The position numbers and the translations under genes are program-made. This document shows positions 22,240 to 28,440 of a DNA stretch of 28,440 nucleotides, piece after piece. This DNA comes from Gammaproteobacteria bacterium. Its GTDB lineage: Bacteria; Pseudomonadota; Gammaproteobacteria; GCA-001735895. Below the pieces are notes generated by a model. That model was not told the DNA's origin and made no database searches. It was given only the letters and a program-made list of their open reading frames with translations. Location of the stretch: assembly GCA_029882955.1 (NCBI GenBank), contig JAOUJX010000007.1:1-28440 (forward strand), read 5' to 3'. How positions within the stretch are numbered: position 1 is the stretch's first letter; each line of letters begins with the position of its first letter.

Positions 22240-23661
22240 ATGACAAATACCGAAACCTATAATTATCGAGTCGTTCGACAGTTCGCCATTATGACGATTG
22301 TCTGGGCGATCGTCGGCATGGCGGTTGGCGTTTTAATTGCCGCGCAACTCGCCTGGCCTGCACTCAACTTCGACGTGCCGTGGCTGACTTTTAGTCGATT
22401 ACGTCCACTGCATACTAATGCTGTTATCTTTGCCTTTGGTGGTAGCGCATTATTTGCCTGTTCTTACTACGTCGTGCAGCATACCTGTCACACCAAACTG
22501 GTATTCCCAAAACTGGCAGCTTTCACCTTCTGGGGATGGCAGGTAATTATCCTGTCGGCGGCAATTACCCTGCCACTCGGCATTTCATCTGCCAAAGAAT
22601 ACGCAGAACTGGAATGGCCTATCGATATTCTCATCACCCTGGTCTGGGTTGCTTACGCAATCGTCTTCTTCGCCACTATTATTAAACGACAAGTAAAACA
22701 CATCTACGTCGCGAACTGGTTTTTCGGTGCTTTTATCATTACGGTCGCGGTATTACACCTGTTTAACAGCGCAGCTTTACCGGTATCGCTATGGAAGTCC
22801 TACTCGGCTTACGCAGGCGTTCAGGATGCCATGGTTCAATGGTGGTATGGTCATAACGCGGTAGGTTTCTTTCTCACTGCTGGTTTCCTCGGCATCATGT
22901 ATTACTTCGTACCGAAGCAAGCTGGACGTCCGGTTTACTCTTACCGCCTCTCGGTGGTGCACTTCTGGGCCCTGATTTTCACCTACATATGGGCTGGCCC
23001 GCACCATTTGCATTACACCGCTTTGCCGGATTGGGCCCAGTCGCTCGGTATGGTAATGTCACTCATCCTGCTGGCGCCCTCCTGGGGTGGCATGATCAAC
23101 GGTATCATGACCTTGTCTGGAGCCTGGCATAAGTTACGAACCGACCCTGTTCTACGTTTGCTGGTAGTTTCAATCTCCTTTTACGGCATGTCGACCTTTG
23201 AAGGCCCGATGATGGCGATTAAAACCGTTAATGCCTTATCCCATTATACTGACTGGACCATTGGTCACGTTCACTCGGGCGCACTCGGCTGGGTGGCACT
23301 GGTCTCCATGGGCGCTATGTATTACCTGATCCCACGACTCTTCGGCCGTGAAATTTATAGTCTTAAGCTTGTCGAGGTCCATTTCTGGGCTGCGACCATT
23401 GGTATCGTACTCTATATTTCTGCCATGTGGGTTGCCGGTATTACACAGGGCCTGATGTGGCGCGCAGTGAACGATGATGGCACGCTAACCTATAGCTTCG
23501 TCGAAAGTGTCCAGGCCATGCACCCTTATTACATAGTGAGAACACTAGGCGGCGCTTTCTTCCTGATTGGAACCCTGGTTATGGCTTATAACCTGTGGAA
23601 ATCTATCGCAGGCGCCAGGCCTGTCGAGGTCGCAATTCCCGCACCGTCAGGCGCTCACTAA
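22240..23661 (+). CDS. ccoN: cbb3-type cytochrome c oxidase subunit I, CcoN
   Basis: The catalytic subunit of the high-affinity, proton-pumping terminal oxidase of the inner membrane. I chose the ATG at 22240 (473 residues); the open frame reaches 22141, but that part contains the promoter. About 12 helices are visible. Metal ligands by family pattern are H58 (RPLHTNAVIFAFGG), H205 (WYGHNAVGFFLTAGFLG), H255/H256 (AGPHHLHYTALPDW) and H343/H345 (TDWTIGHVHSGALGW). It is the first gene of ccoNOQP under an FNR-type promoter, divergent from ccoI. Confidence 0.97.
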   Translation: MTNTETYNYRVVRQFAIMTIVWAIVGMAVGVLIAAQLAWPALNFDVPWLTFSRLRPLHTNAVIFAFGGSALFACSYYVVQHTCHTKLVFPKLAAFTFWGWQVIILSAAITLPLGISSAKEYAELEWPIDILITLVWVAYAIVFFATIIKRQVKHIYVANWFFGAFIITVAVLHLFNSAALPVSLWKSYSAYAGVQDAMVQWWYGHNAVGFFLTAGFLGIMYYFVPKQAGRPVYSYRLSVVHFWALIFTYIWAGPHHLHYTALPDWAQSLGMVMSLILLAPSWGGMINGIMTLSGAWHKLRTDPVLRLLVVSISFYGMSTFEGPMMAIKTVNALSHYTDWTIGHVHSGALGWVALVSMGAMYYLIPRLFGREIYSLKLVEVHFWAATIGIVLYISAMWVAGITQGLMWRAVNDDGTLTYSFVESVQAMHPYYIVRTLGGAFFLIGTLVMAYNLWKSIAGARPVEVAIPAPSGAH

Positions 23662-23684
23662 ATTCATATAAGAGAAATAATTTT

Positions 23685-24299
23685 ATGGCAACTGGACACG
23701 AAAAAGTCGAAACGAATATTGGTTTAATGCTAATACTCGTCATCATCATCATATCCATTGGCGGTCTGGTTCAAATCGTGCCGCTGTTTTTTCAGGACTC
23801 ACTCACCGAACCTGTCGCTGGACTGAAGCCTTATTCGGCCCTGCGCCTCGAAGGTCGAGATGTTTATGTTCGCGAAGGCTGCAATACCTGCCACTCGCAA
23901 ATGATCCGTCCATTCCGTGCCGAGACAGAGCGCTACGGACATTATTCTGTCGCCGGTGAATTCGTTTACGACCGCCCTTTCCTGTGGGGTTCGAAGCGCA
24001 CTGGTCCTGATCTTCACCGCGTTGGTGGTCGTTATAGCGACGAGTGGCATCGGGTGCATATGATCAACCCACGCGATGTAGTACCCGAATCGATTATGCC
24101 GGGCTATCCATGGCTTGCCGAAAACGTCCTGGACGATAGTGATATACAGGCAAAAATGACTACGCTACGCACGCTGGGACATCCTTATAGCGATGATGAA
24201 ATTAACGCAGCACCTAAAGAGTTAGCTGGCAAAACCGAGCTCGATGCCCTCATAGCCTATCTGCAAGGTCTTGGCATTGAGCTACAGGCCGGGAGGTAA
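23685..24299 (+). CDS. ccoO: cbb3-type oxidase monohaem subunit CcoO
   Basis: 204 residues from the ATG at 23685, with AAGAGA upstream; a longer in-frame start inside ccoN is rejected because it overlaps the CcoN end. One N-terminal membrane anchor (about 12-34) precedes a periplasmic cytochrome c domain with CNTCH at 66-70 and a probable axial Met138 in ESIMPGYPWL. The family stretch SQMIRPFRAETERYGHYS is intact. CcoO passes electrons toward CcoN. It lies 23 bases after ccoN and 5 bases before ccoQ. Confidence 0.97.
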   Translation: MATGHEKVETNIGLMLILVIIIISIGGLVQIVPLFFQDSLTEPVAGLKPYSALRLEGRDVYVREGCNTCHSQMIRPFRAETERYGHYSVAGEFVYDRPFLWGSKRTGPDLHRVGGRYSDEWHRVHMINPRDVVPESIMPGYPWLAENVLDDSDIQAKMTTLRTLGHPYSDDEINAAPKELAGKTELDALIAYLQGLGIELQAGR

Positions 24300-24304
24300 A
24301 CGAA

Positions 24305-24481
24305 ATGACTATCCCCATGTTTCACTCCCTCTGGACAATAGTGGTACTCGCTATCTTCATCGGCATCATCTTCTGGGCATACAGCAAACGACGTCATAGC
24401 GATTTCGAAGAGGCAGCCAACCTACCACTTGAAGACGACCTGCCTGTCACCAACACCGATCCTAAAGCGGAGCAACAATAA
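24305..24481 (+). CDS. ccoQ: cbb3-type oxidase small subunit CcoQ
   Basis: 58 residues: MTIPMFHSLWTIVVLAIFIG begins the single membrane helix, followed by IIFWAYSKRR and an acidic tail (DFEEAANLPLEDD). That is the CcoQ/FixQ pattern, with the aromatic-rich helix end and positive-inside motif. A strong Shine-Dalgarno, GGGAGGT, lies 8 bases before the ATG. The TAA stop shares one base with the ccoP ATG. CcoQ stabilises the CcoNO-CcoP complex. Confidence 0.92.
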   Translation: MTIPMFHSLWTIVVLAIFIGIIFWAYSKRRHSDFEEAANLPLEDDLPVTNTDPKAEQQ

Positions 24482-25389
24482 TGTCGGATTTTAATTCTGA
24501 ATTCTGGAATTGGTACATCATCCTGCCAACTGTCCTTGGTATAGTCTGGTGTTTCTGGTTGATCTGGTGGATGTCTCTCTCTTCGGGCGATACGGCCAGT
24601 AAAGATGTCGAAGATACCGGCCATGTGTGGGATGAAGACCTTAAAGAATACAATAATCCGCTCCCAAGATGGTGGCTGGGCATGTTTTACATCACCCTGA
24701 TATTCGGCATTGTCTATCTCGCCCTATATCCCGGCCTCGGAACTTTTGAAGGTTATCTTGGCTGGTCTTCGAAACAGGCCTATGAGGATGAAATAGCAGC
24801 GGCCGACAAACAGTACGGTCCGTTGTTTCAGAAACATCTGTCGCAGGATCTAGTGTCTTTGTCGGAGGATACTCACGGCCAGAAAATGGGCGAGCGCTTA
24901 TTCCTCAACTATTGCTCTACCTGTCATGGCTCGGATGCTCGTGGTGCTCGTGGCTTCCCTAACCTGCGTGATAACGACTGGCTTTGGGGCAGCGACCCTG
25001 AAACTATCAAGCAAACCATTCTCGATGGACGGAAAGGTTTAATGCCAGCCTGGGGTGGACCGCTCGGTGGTGCAGAAGGCGTAGCGAACATGACAGACTA
25101 TGTACTAAGCCTGTCTGGTCGTGAGCACGATGCCAGTGCCGCAGCCATAGGTCAGGCTCAGTTTAATATTTTTTGTGTGGCCTGCCACGGTGTCGATGGC
25201 AAGGGCAACACAGCAATGGGTGCGCCTAACCTGACCGACAAGACCTGGTTGCACGGTGCTTCGCGGGCTCTTATCAGTGAATCAATCGACAAGGGGCGCC
25301 AGGGGCACATGCCTGCGCATCGTGATTTCCTGGGTGAAGCCAAAGTCCATTTGATCGCAGCCTATGTTTATGGCCTGTCGAATAAGTAA
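24481..25389 (+). CDS. ccoP: cbb3-type oxidase dihaem subunit CcoP
   Basis: 302 residues. The N-terminal part has two hydrophobic helices (about 10-31 and 64-84) with the conserved GHVWDEDLKEYNNPLPRWW between them. Two cytochrome c domains follow: CSTCH at 145-149 with likely axial Met188 (GLMPAW), and CVACH at 232-236 with Met277 (GHMPAH). CcoP receives electrons from soluble or membrane cytochromes. GGAG precedes the ATG, which overlaps the ccoQ stop. The stop is directly followed by the ATG of the next gene. Confidence 0.97.
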   Translation: MSDFNSEFWNWYIILPTVLGIVWCFWLIWWMSLSSGDTASKDVEDTGHVWDEDLKEYNNPLPRWWLGMFYITLIFGIVYLALYPGLGTFEGYLGWSSKQAYEDEIAAADKQYGPLFQKHLSQDLVSLSEDTHGQKMGERLFLNYCSTCHGSDARGARGFPNLRDNDWLWGSDPETIKQTILDGRKGLMPAWGGPLGGAEGVANMTDYVLSLSGREHDASAAAIGQAQFNIFCVACHGVDGKGNTAMGAPNLTDKTWLHGASRALISESIDKGRQGHMPAHRDFLGEAKVHLIAAYVYGLSNK

Positions 25390-25680
25390 ATGAACGATAT
25401 GTCCGGTATGCAGATACCTTTTAGACAAAAGTGCATCGTGACTTTATGGCCTTCATTTATGATCGCTATCGTCGCTACCGGACTATTCTTCTCTGCATTC
25501 GACCCTTCTGAACTGTACCCCTATAACCTGGATATCGAAATAAATGTTGTGGGTGCTTATACCCTTGGATTTTTTATATTCTGGGCGTTATCCGCAATTT
25601 CGAGTGCGATTACGCTTTATTTCGCGATTACTAATTGTCGAAAAATCCATGCCGATCAATCATCACATTCGCCCAGTTAA
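25390..25680 (+). CDS. Uncharacterised two-helix membrane protein in the cco operon
   Basis: 96 residues; I do not recognise a named family. The ATG follows the ccoP stop with no gap, and ccoG begins 36 bases after it, so it is surely part of the operon. A short polar N-terminus is followed by TM1 (about 16-36, VTLWPSFMIAIVATGLFFSA), a loop with FDPSELYPYNLDIEI, TM2 (about 51-80, GAYTLGFFIFWALSAISSAI) and a basic, Ser/His-rich tail. Pro, Trp and acidic residues at the helix ends look conserved-type rather than random. Position suggests an accessory or assembly role for cbb3 oxidase, but nothing in the sequence proves it. It is unlike CcoH, CcoS and CcoQ, which are all found separately. Confidence 0.85.
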   Translation: MNDMSGMQIPFRQKCIVTLWPSFMIAIVATGLFFSAFDPSELYPYNLDIEINVVGAYTLGFFIFWALSAISSAITLYFAITNCRKIHADQSSHSPS

Positions 25681-25716
25681 AAATAATTCCGGTCGCAGGG
25701 AAATAAGCCTAATCTG

Positions 25717-27102
25717 ATGAATACCGCTGATCCAAAGATCCAGCAATCGCTTTATGCCAGGCACGAAAAAATTTACCCACGTCAAGCTCACGGGCGTTTC
25801 GCCAGGCTCAGGGTATTAAGTATTCTAGTATTACTCGGGATATTTTATGGCACACCGCTATTACGCTGGGATGGGCATCAAGCAGTCTTATTCGATCTTC
25901 CAGCACGTAAATTTTATATATTCGGGCTCACCCTCTGGCCCCAGGATTTCGTCTATCTGGCTGGCTTACTCATCGTTGCAGCTTTGTCGTTATTCTTCTT
26001 TACTGCCCTCGCGGGGCGTATCTGGTGTGGCTATGCATGCCCTCAAACAGTCTGGACAGAAGCTTATATCTGGATAGAACGCAAAATCGAAGGCACGCGT
26101 TCCCAACAAATGAAACGCGACAAAGCCGCCTGGAGCTGGGACAAGTTCCGCGTTAAGGCTATCAAACAAACCCTCTGGCTTGTATTTTCGTTGTGGACCG
26201 GATTTACTTTCGTCGGATTTTTCACACCTATCAATGAACTCGCGGCCAGTTTTATCGGCTTTAATCTCGGCCCCTGGGAAACTTTCTGGATATTTTTTTA
26301 CGGCTTCGCCACCTACGGTAATGCTGGCTGGATGCGCGAGCAGGTCTGCGAATACATGTGCCCTTACGCTCGATTTCAAAGCGCCATGTTCGACAACGAC
26401 ACCCTGATTGTGGCCTATGATGACATGCGTGGCGAGCCACGGGGACCCCGTAAACGCAGTGTCGATAAATCTGCTGCCGGACTCGGCGATTGTGTAGACT
26501 GCACGCTTTGTTATCAGGTTTGTCCAACAGGAATCGATATCCGCGACGGCCTGCAATACGAATGCATCGCCTGCTCGGCATGCATCGATGCCTGCGATGA
26601 GGTCATGGACAAACTTGGATATGATCGAGGTCTGATCCGATACACAACAGAAAATGCGATTCAAAATAAACCCAGTAAAATTCTCCGTCCTCGAATCGTC
26701 ATATACGCCATCATCCTCGCCATTGCGACCATCACAGTTTTCTATGACCTGTCGCAGCGCGTGGCACTCGATCTGGACGTTATTCGAGATCGCAACCAGC
26801 TATATCGCGAGACTAACGAAGGTTTAATCGAAAACGTTTATACGCTGAAGATTTTAAACATGGACGATAACCCTCATGCATTTATCCTGAGTGTCGAAGG
26901 TATCACCGACCTGGAGCTTTTTACCGATGTCGATAATATCTATGTGAATGCAGGAACGGTCAGTGAATTAATTGTTCGCCTGCGAGCCGACGAAGCTAAT
27001 TTAAGCGCACAAAGCGCCTCTGTAAGCTTTCGTCTACAGGCGCAAGATGCCAACCATTTAATCGTCGAGGAAGAAGCCCGCTTTCTCGGCCCACGGAAAT
27101 AA
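25717..27102 (+). CDS. ccoG: cbb3 oxidase accessory ferredoxin-like protein CcoG (RdxA/FixG)
   Basis: 461 residues. CcoG is an inner-membrane iron-sulfur protein implicated in cytochrome c oxidase maturation and copper reduction. It has several membrane helices, the conserved RIWCGYACPQTVWTEAY (C104, C108) and CEYMCPYARFQ (C211, C215), and two 4Fe-4S ferredoxin motifs: C259, C262, C265, C269 and C283, C286, C289, C293. A C-terminal immunoglobulin-like domain ends the protein. The ATG at 25717 follows a 36-base gap. The gene is followed by ccoH after 2 bases. All cysteines expected for the family are present. Confidence 0.96.
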   Translation: MNTADPKIQQSLYARHEKIYPRQAHGRFARLRVLSILVLLGIFYGTPLLRWDGHQAVLFDLPARKFYIFGLTLWPQDFVYLAGLLIVAALSLFFFTALAGRIWCGYACPQTVWTEAYIWIERKIEGTRSQQMKRDKAAWSWDKFRVKAIKQTLWLVFSLWTGFTFVGFFTPINELAASFIGFNLGPWETFWIFFYGFATYGNAGWMREQVCEYMCPYARFQSAMFDNDTLIVAYDDMRGEPRGPRKRSVDKSAAGLGDCVDCTLCYQVCPTGIDIRDGLQYECIACSACIDACDEVMDKLGYDRGLIRYTTENAIQNKPSKILRPRIVIYAIILAIATITVFYDLSQRVALDLDVIRDRNQLYRETNEGLIENVYTLKILNMDDNPHAFILSVEGITDLELFTDVDNIYVNAGTVSELIVRLRADEANLSAQSASVSFRLQAQDANHLIVEEEARFLGPRK

Positions 27103-27104
27103 CT

Positions 27105-27626
27105 ATGCTAATAGAGTCAACTGAGTCCGAATCCTGGAAAAGCCAACCCTACGTCTGGATGCTTATCCTGATTCCATTTTCCGCTGTAGTGGTAGGCATG
27201 ATTATGCTGACCCTGGCGATTCAGTCCGATACCGGCCTGGTAGTCGACGATTACTATAAAAAGGGCAAGCAGATTAATATGGTGCTAGCCCGTGACCAGG
27301 CCGCTAGCGCCATGGGTTTGTCGTCTCAAATTAATTTTTCTGATGGTAAGGTTGAGGTTCAGTTAAAAGCGAACGCATCAGCAATCACCGACGAGCAAAT
27401 AAGTCTTGGTTTGTTTCATGCCACCCGGGCGGGACTGGATCAAATCCTGTTGCTTGAGCCTGGTGATAATCACACCTATATTGCTGAAATTGACGCACTT
27501 GACCAGGGTCGCTGGCATGTCCAGTTAACAACCGAAACCTGGCGTCTAACCGGTTCATTGTACGTTCCGGGCGGTAGTTCACTCCATCTATCTCCAATGC
27601 CTGTCGCCACAGGAAATAATCTTTGA
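27105..27626 (+). CDS. ccoH: cbb3 oxidase assembly protein CcoH/FixH
   Basis: 173 residues of the FixH family: one N-terminal membrane helix (about 17-41, VWMLILIPFSAVVVGMIMLT), the signature LVVDDYYKKGKQIN, and a periplasmic beta-rich domain. CcoH interacts with CcoN and is required for assembly or stability of the oxidase. It starts 2 bases after ccoG and is the last gene of the plus-strand cco run. No strong terminator follows; only an AT-rich 7-bp repeat (GATTATT ... AATAATC) lies between it and the next gene. Confidence 0.93.
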   Translation: MLIESTESESWKSQPYVWMLILIPFSAVVVGMIMLTLAIQSDTGLVVDDYYKKGKQINMVLARDQAASAMGLSSQINFSDGKVEVQLKANASAITDEQISLGLFHATRAGLDQILLLEPGDNHTYIAEIDALDQGRWHVQLTTETWRLTGSLYVPGGSSLHLSPMPVATGNNL

Positions 27627-27673
27627 TTTTGGTGTAAGATTATTCTCCTTGTTTCTTCAAAAAATAATCAAAC

Positions 27674-28440
27674 ATGCTTAATATCTGTATTTCCGGTGCA
27701 ACCGGTTGGACTGGCGCCGAACTCGTCCGGGGCGTACTAGCCGCCAGTGATATGACCTTGACTGGCGCAGTTGCTCGCCGTGCTGCGGGTCAGGACATCG
27801 GAACTGCGATTGGAGACGAAGCTGCCGGATTGATTGTCACGCCAACACTTGAGCAGGCATTCGAGCAGCCCTGCGATGTATTAATTGAGTACACTCATCC
27901 CGATTACGGTATGACTAACACATTGTCCGCTATCGAACGCGGCATACCAGTCATTCTTGGAACCACCGGTTTCACTGCAACCGATATCGATAAAATCGAT
28001 GATGCGGCCCGCGCCGCGGGTGTTGGAGTGGTCACCGGAAATTTTGCGCTTTGCGCTGCTTTAGCCCAACACTTTTCTTTATTTGCAGCAAAGCATATCG
28101 AGCAATTTGAAATCATTGATTATGCCGCTTCGACCAAGCCTGACGCACCGAGCGGAACTGCGGGCGAGCTAGCCGAACTCCTGGGTGATGTGCGCAAACC
28201 TAAACTGGATTTACCAATTGACCAGACTATCGGGCCAGAGGAAATTCGCGGTGCCAGTATAAATGGTGTACAGGTACACTCGGTGCGCCTTCCCAGTTAC
28301 TTGCTCGCGGTTGAATCGATATTTGCACAATCCGGTGAAAGACTGGTGATTCGTCATGAAGCCGGTTCCAGTGCTGTACCCTATGTTTTTGGTACTTTAT
28401 TGGCAGCCCGTCGAATAGGTGATATTAGGGGGGTCGTACG
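27674..28440 (+). CDS. DapB-like dihydrodipicolinate reductase homologue (3' end cut off)
   Basis: 255 codons are visible before the window ends; DapB is about 270 residues. The fold is that of 4-hydroxy-tetrahydrodipicolinate reductase (lysine/diaminopimelate synthesis): a nucleotide-binding start (SGATGWTGAELVRG, 7-20), LIEYTHPD, GTTGF at 96-100, VVTGNFALCAALAQHFSL and KPDAPSGTA at 155-163. The catalytic HHxxK of DapB is replaced by AASTK: both His are missing and Lys155 is kept. The Rossmann loop reads GATGWTG rather than the usual GxxGRMG. It is therefore a divergent clade member, perhaps with another substrate, and I withhold the symbol. The ATG at 27674 has no clear ribosome site. Confidence 0.75.
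   Translation, partial: MLNICISGATGWTGAELVRGVLAASDMTLTGAVARRAAGQDIGTAIGDEAAGLIVTPTLEQAFEQPCDVLIEYTHPDYGMTNTLSAIERGIPVILGTTGFTATDIDKIDDAARAAGVGVVTGNFALCAALAQHFSLFAAKHIEQFEIIDYAASTKPDAPSGTAGELAELLGDVRKPKLDLPIDQTIGPEEIRGASINGVQVHSVRLPSYLLAVESIFAQSGERLVIRHEAGSSAVPYVFGTLLAARRIGDIRGVV

Noticed and set aside
23595..23684. N-terminal extension of CcoO from an ATG inside ccoN
   Set aside because: It would overlap the end of ccoN with an Arg-rich non-family sequence; the ATG at 23685 gives the typical CcoO start.
25990..26664. 224-codon ORF on the minus strand inside ccoG
   Set aside because: It lies wholly opposite a well-conserved ccoG and shows no family features; it is a shadow of the real gene.
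27627..27673. Terminator after ccoH
   Set aside because: GATTATT and AATAATC could pair around a long loop, but the stem is all A/T but one pair and no T-run follows.
1..28440. CRISPR arrays, IS ends, phage genes, toxin-antitoxin pairs, tRNA or rRNA genes
   Set aside because: None seen on reading the window. RatA is sometimes called a toxin, but it sits in its normal housekeeping location next to rnfH.

Overview
The window looks like chromosomal DNA of a gammaproteobacterium, probably marine or aquatic. This rests on gene order and protein families, not on a marker gene. The run grpE/hrcA - nadK - recN - fur - bamE - rnfH - ratA is the usual gammaproteobacterial neighbourhood. Its Fur is of the Pseudomonas type, without the CxxC seen in enterobacterial Fur. 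The other indicators are a GspC/GspD type II secretion pair, a cbb3 oxidase cluster and a DmdA-like demethylase. I see no insertion sequence, phage gene, CRISPR array, tRNA or rRNA.

Layout. (1) 1-7009 is housekeeping: the 5' end of grpE and hrcA on the minus strand; divergent nadK-recN; fur and bamE diverging from a short shared region; then rnfH, ratA and a divergent sodium-symporter-family (NSS) transporter on the minus strand. (2) 7088-14495 is more accessory: a cytoplasmic sulfatase/phosphonate-monoester-hydrolase-like enzyme, two translationally coupled EamA exporters, an HDOD signalling protein, an Lrp/AsnC regulator followed by a DmdA-like tetrahydrofolate-dependent demethylase and an OsmC protein, then a cold-shock protein. 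(3) 14679-17499 holds gspC and gspD, ended by an intrinsic terminator. (4) 17861-27626 is an oxygen-response block: a HemN homologue with an FNR-type box, then ccoI-ccoS divergent from ccoN-O-Q-P, a small unknown membrane protein, ccoG and ccoH. A perfect FNR box sits between ccoI and ccoN. (5) 27674 to the end is an incomplete DapB-like reductase.

How the genes work together. The cco block encodes a high-affinity terminal oxidase (N, O, P, Q), its copper supply (CcoI), assembly factors (S, G, H) and a neighbouring HemN homologue, all apparently under an FNR/ANR-type regulator. The lrp - dmdA-like - osmC run looks like a small regulated catabolic unit. The 9-mer AAAATTTAG occurs once upstream of lrp and twice between lrp and the dmdA-like gene, which suggests the regulator's own operators.

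Nothing here is an obviously new multi-gene system. The most unusual points are family members with altered key residues: a HemN homologue lacking the first radical-SAM cysteine, a DapB homologue lacking the catalytic His pair, and an NSS transporter with a rewritten TM1 ion/substrate loop. Also notable are the uncharacterised two-helix protein inside the cco operon, the Lrp-type operator cluster, and a hemN terminator that doubles as ccoS coding sequence.
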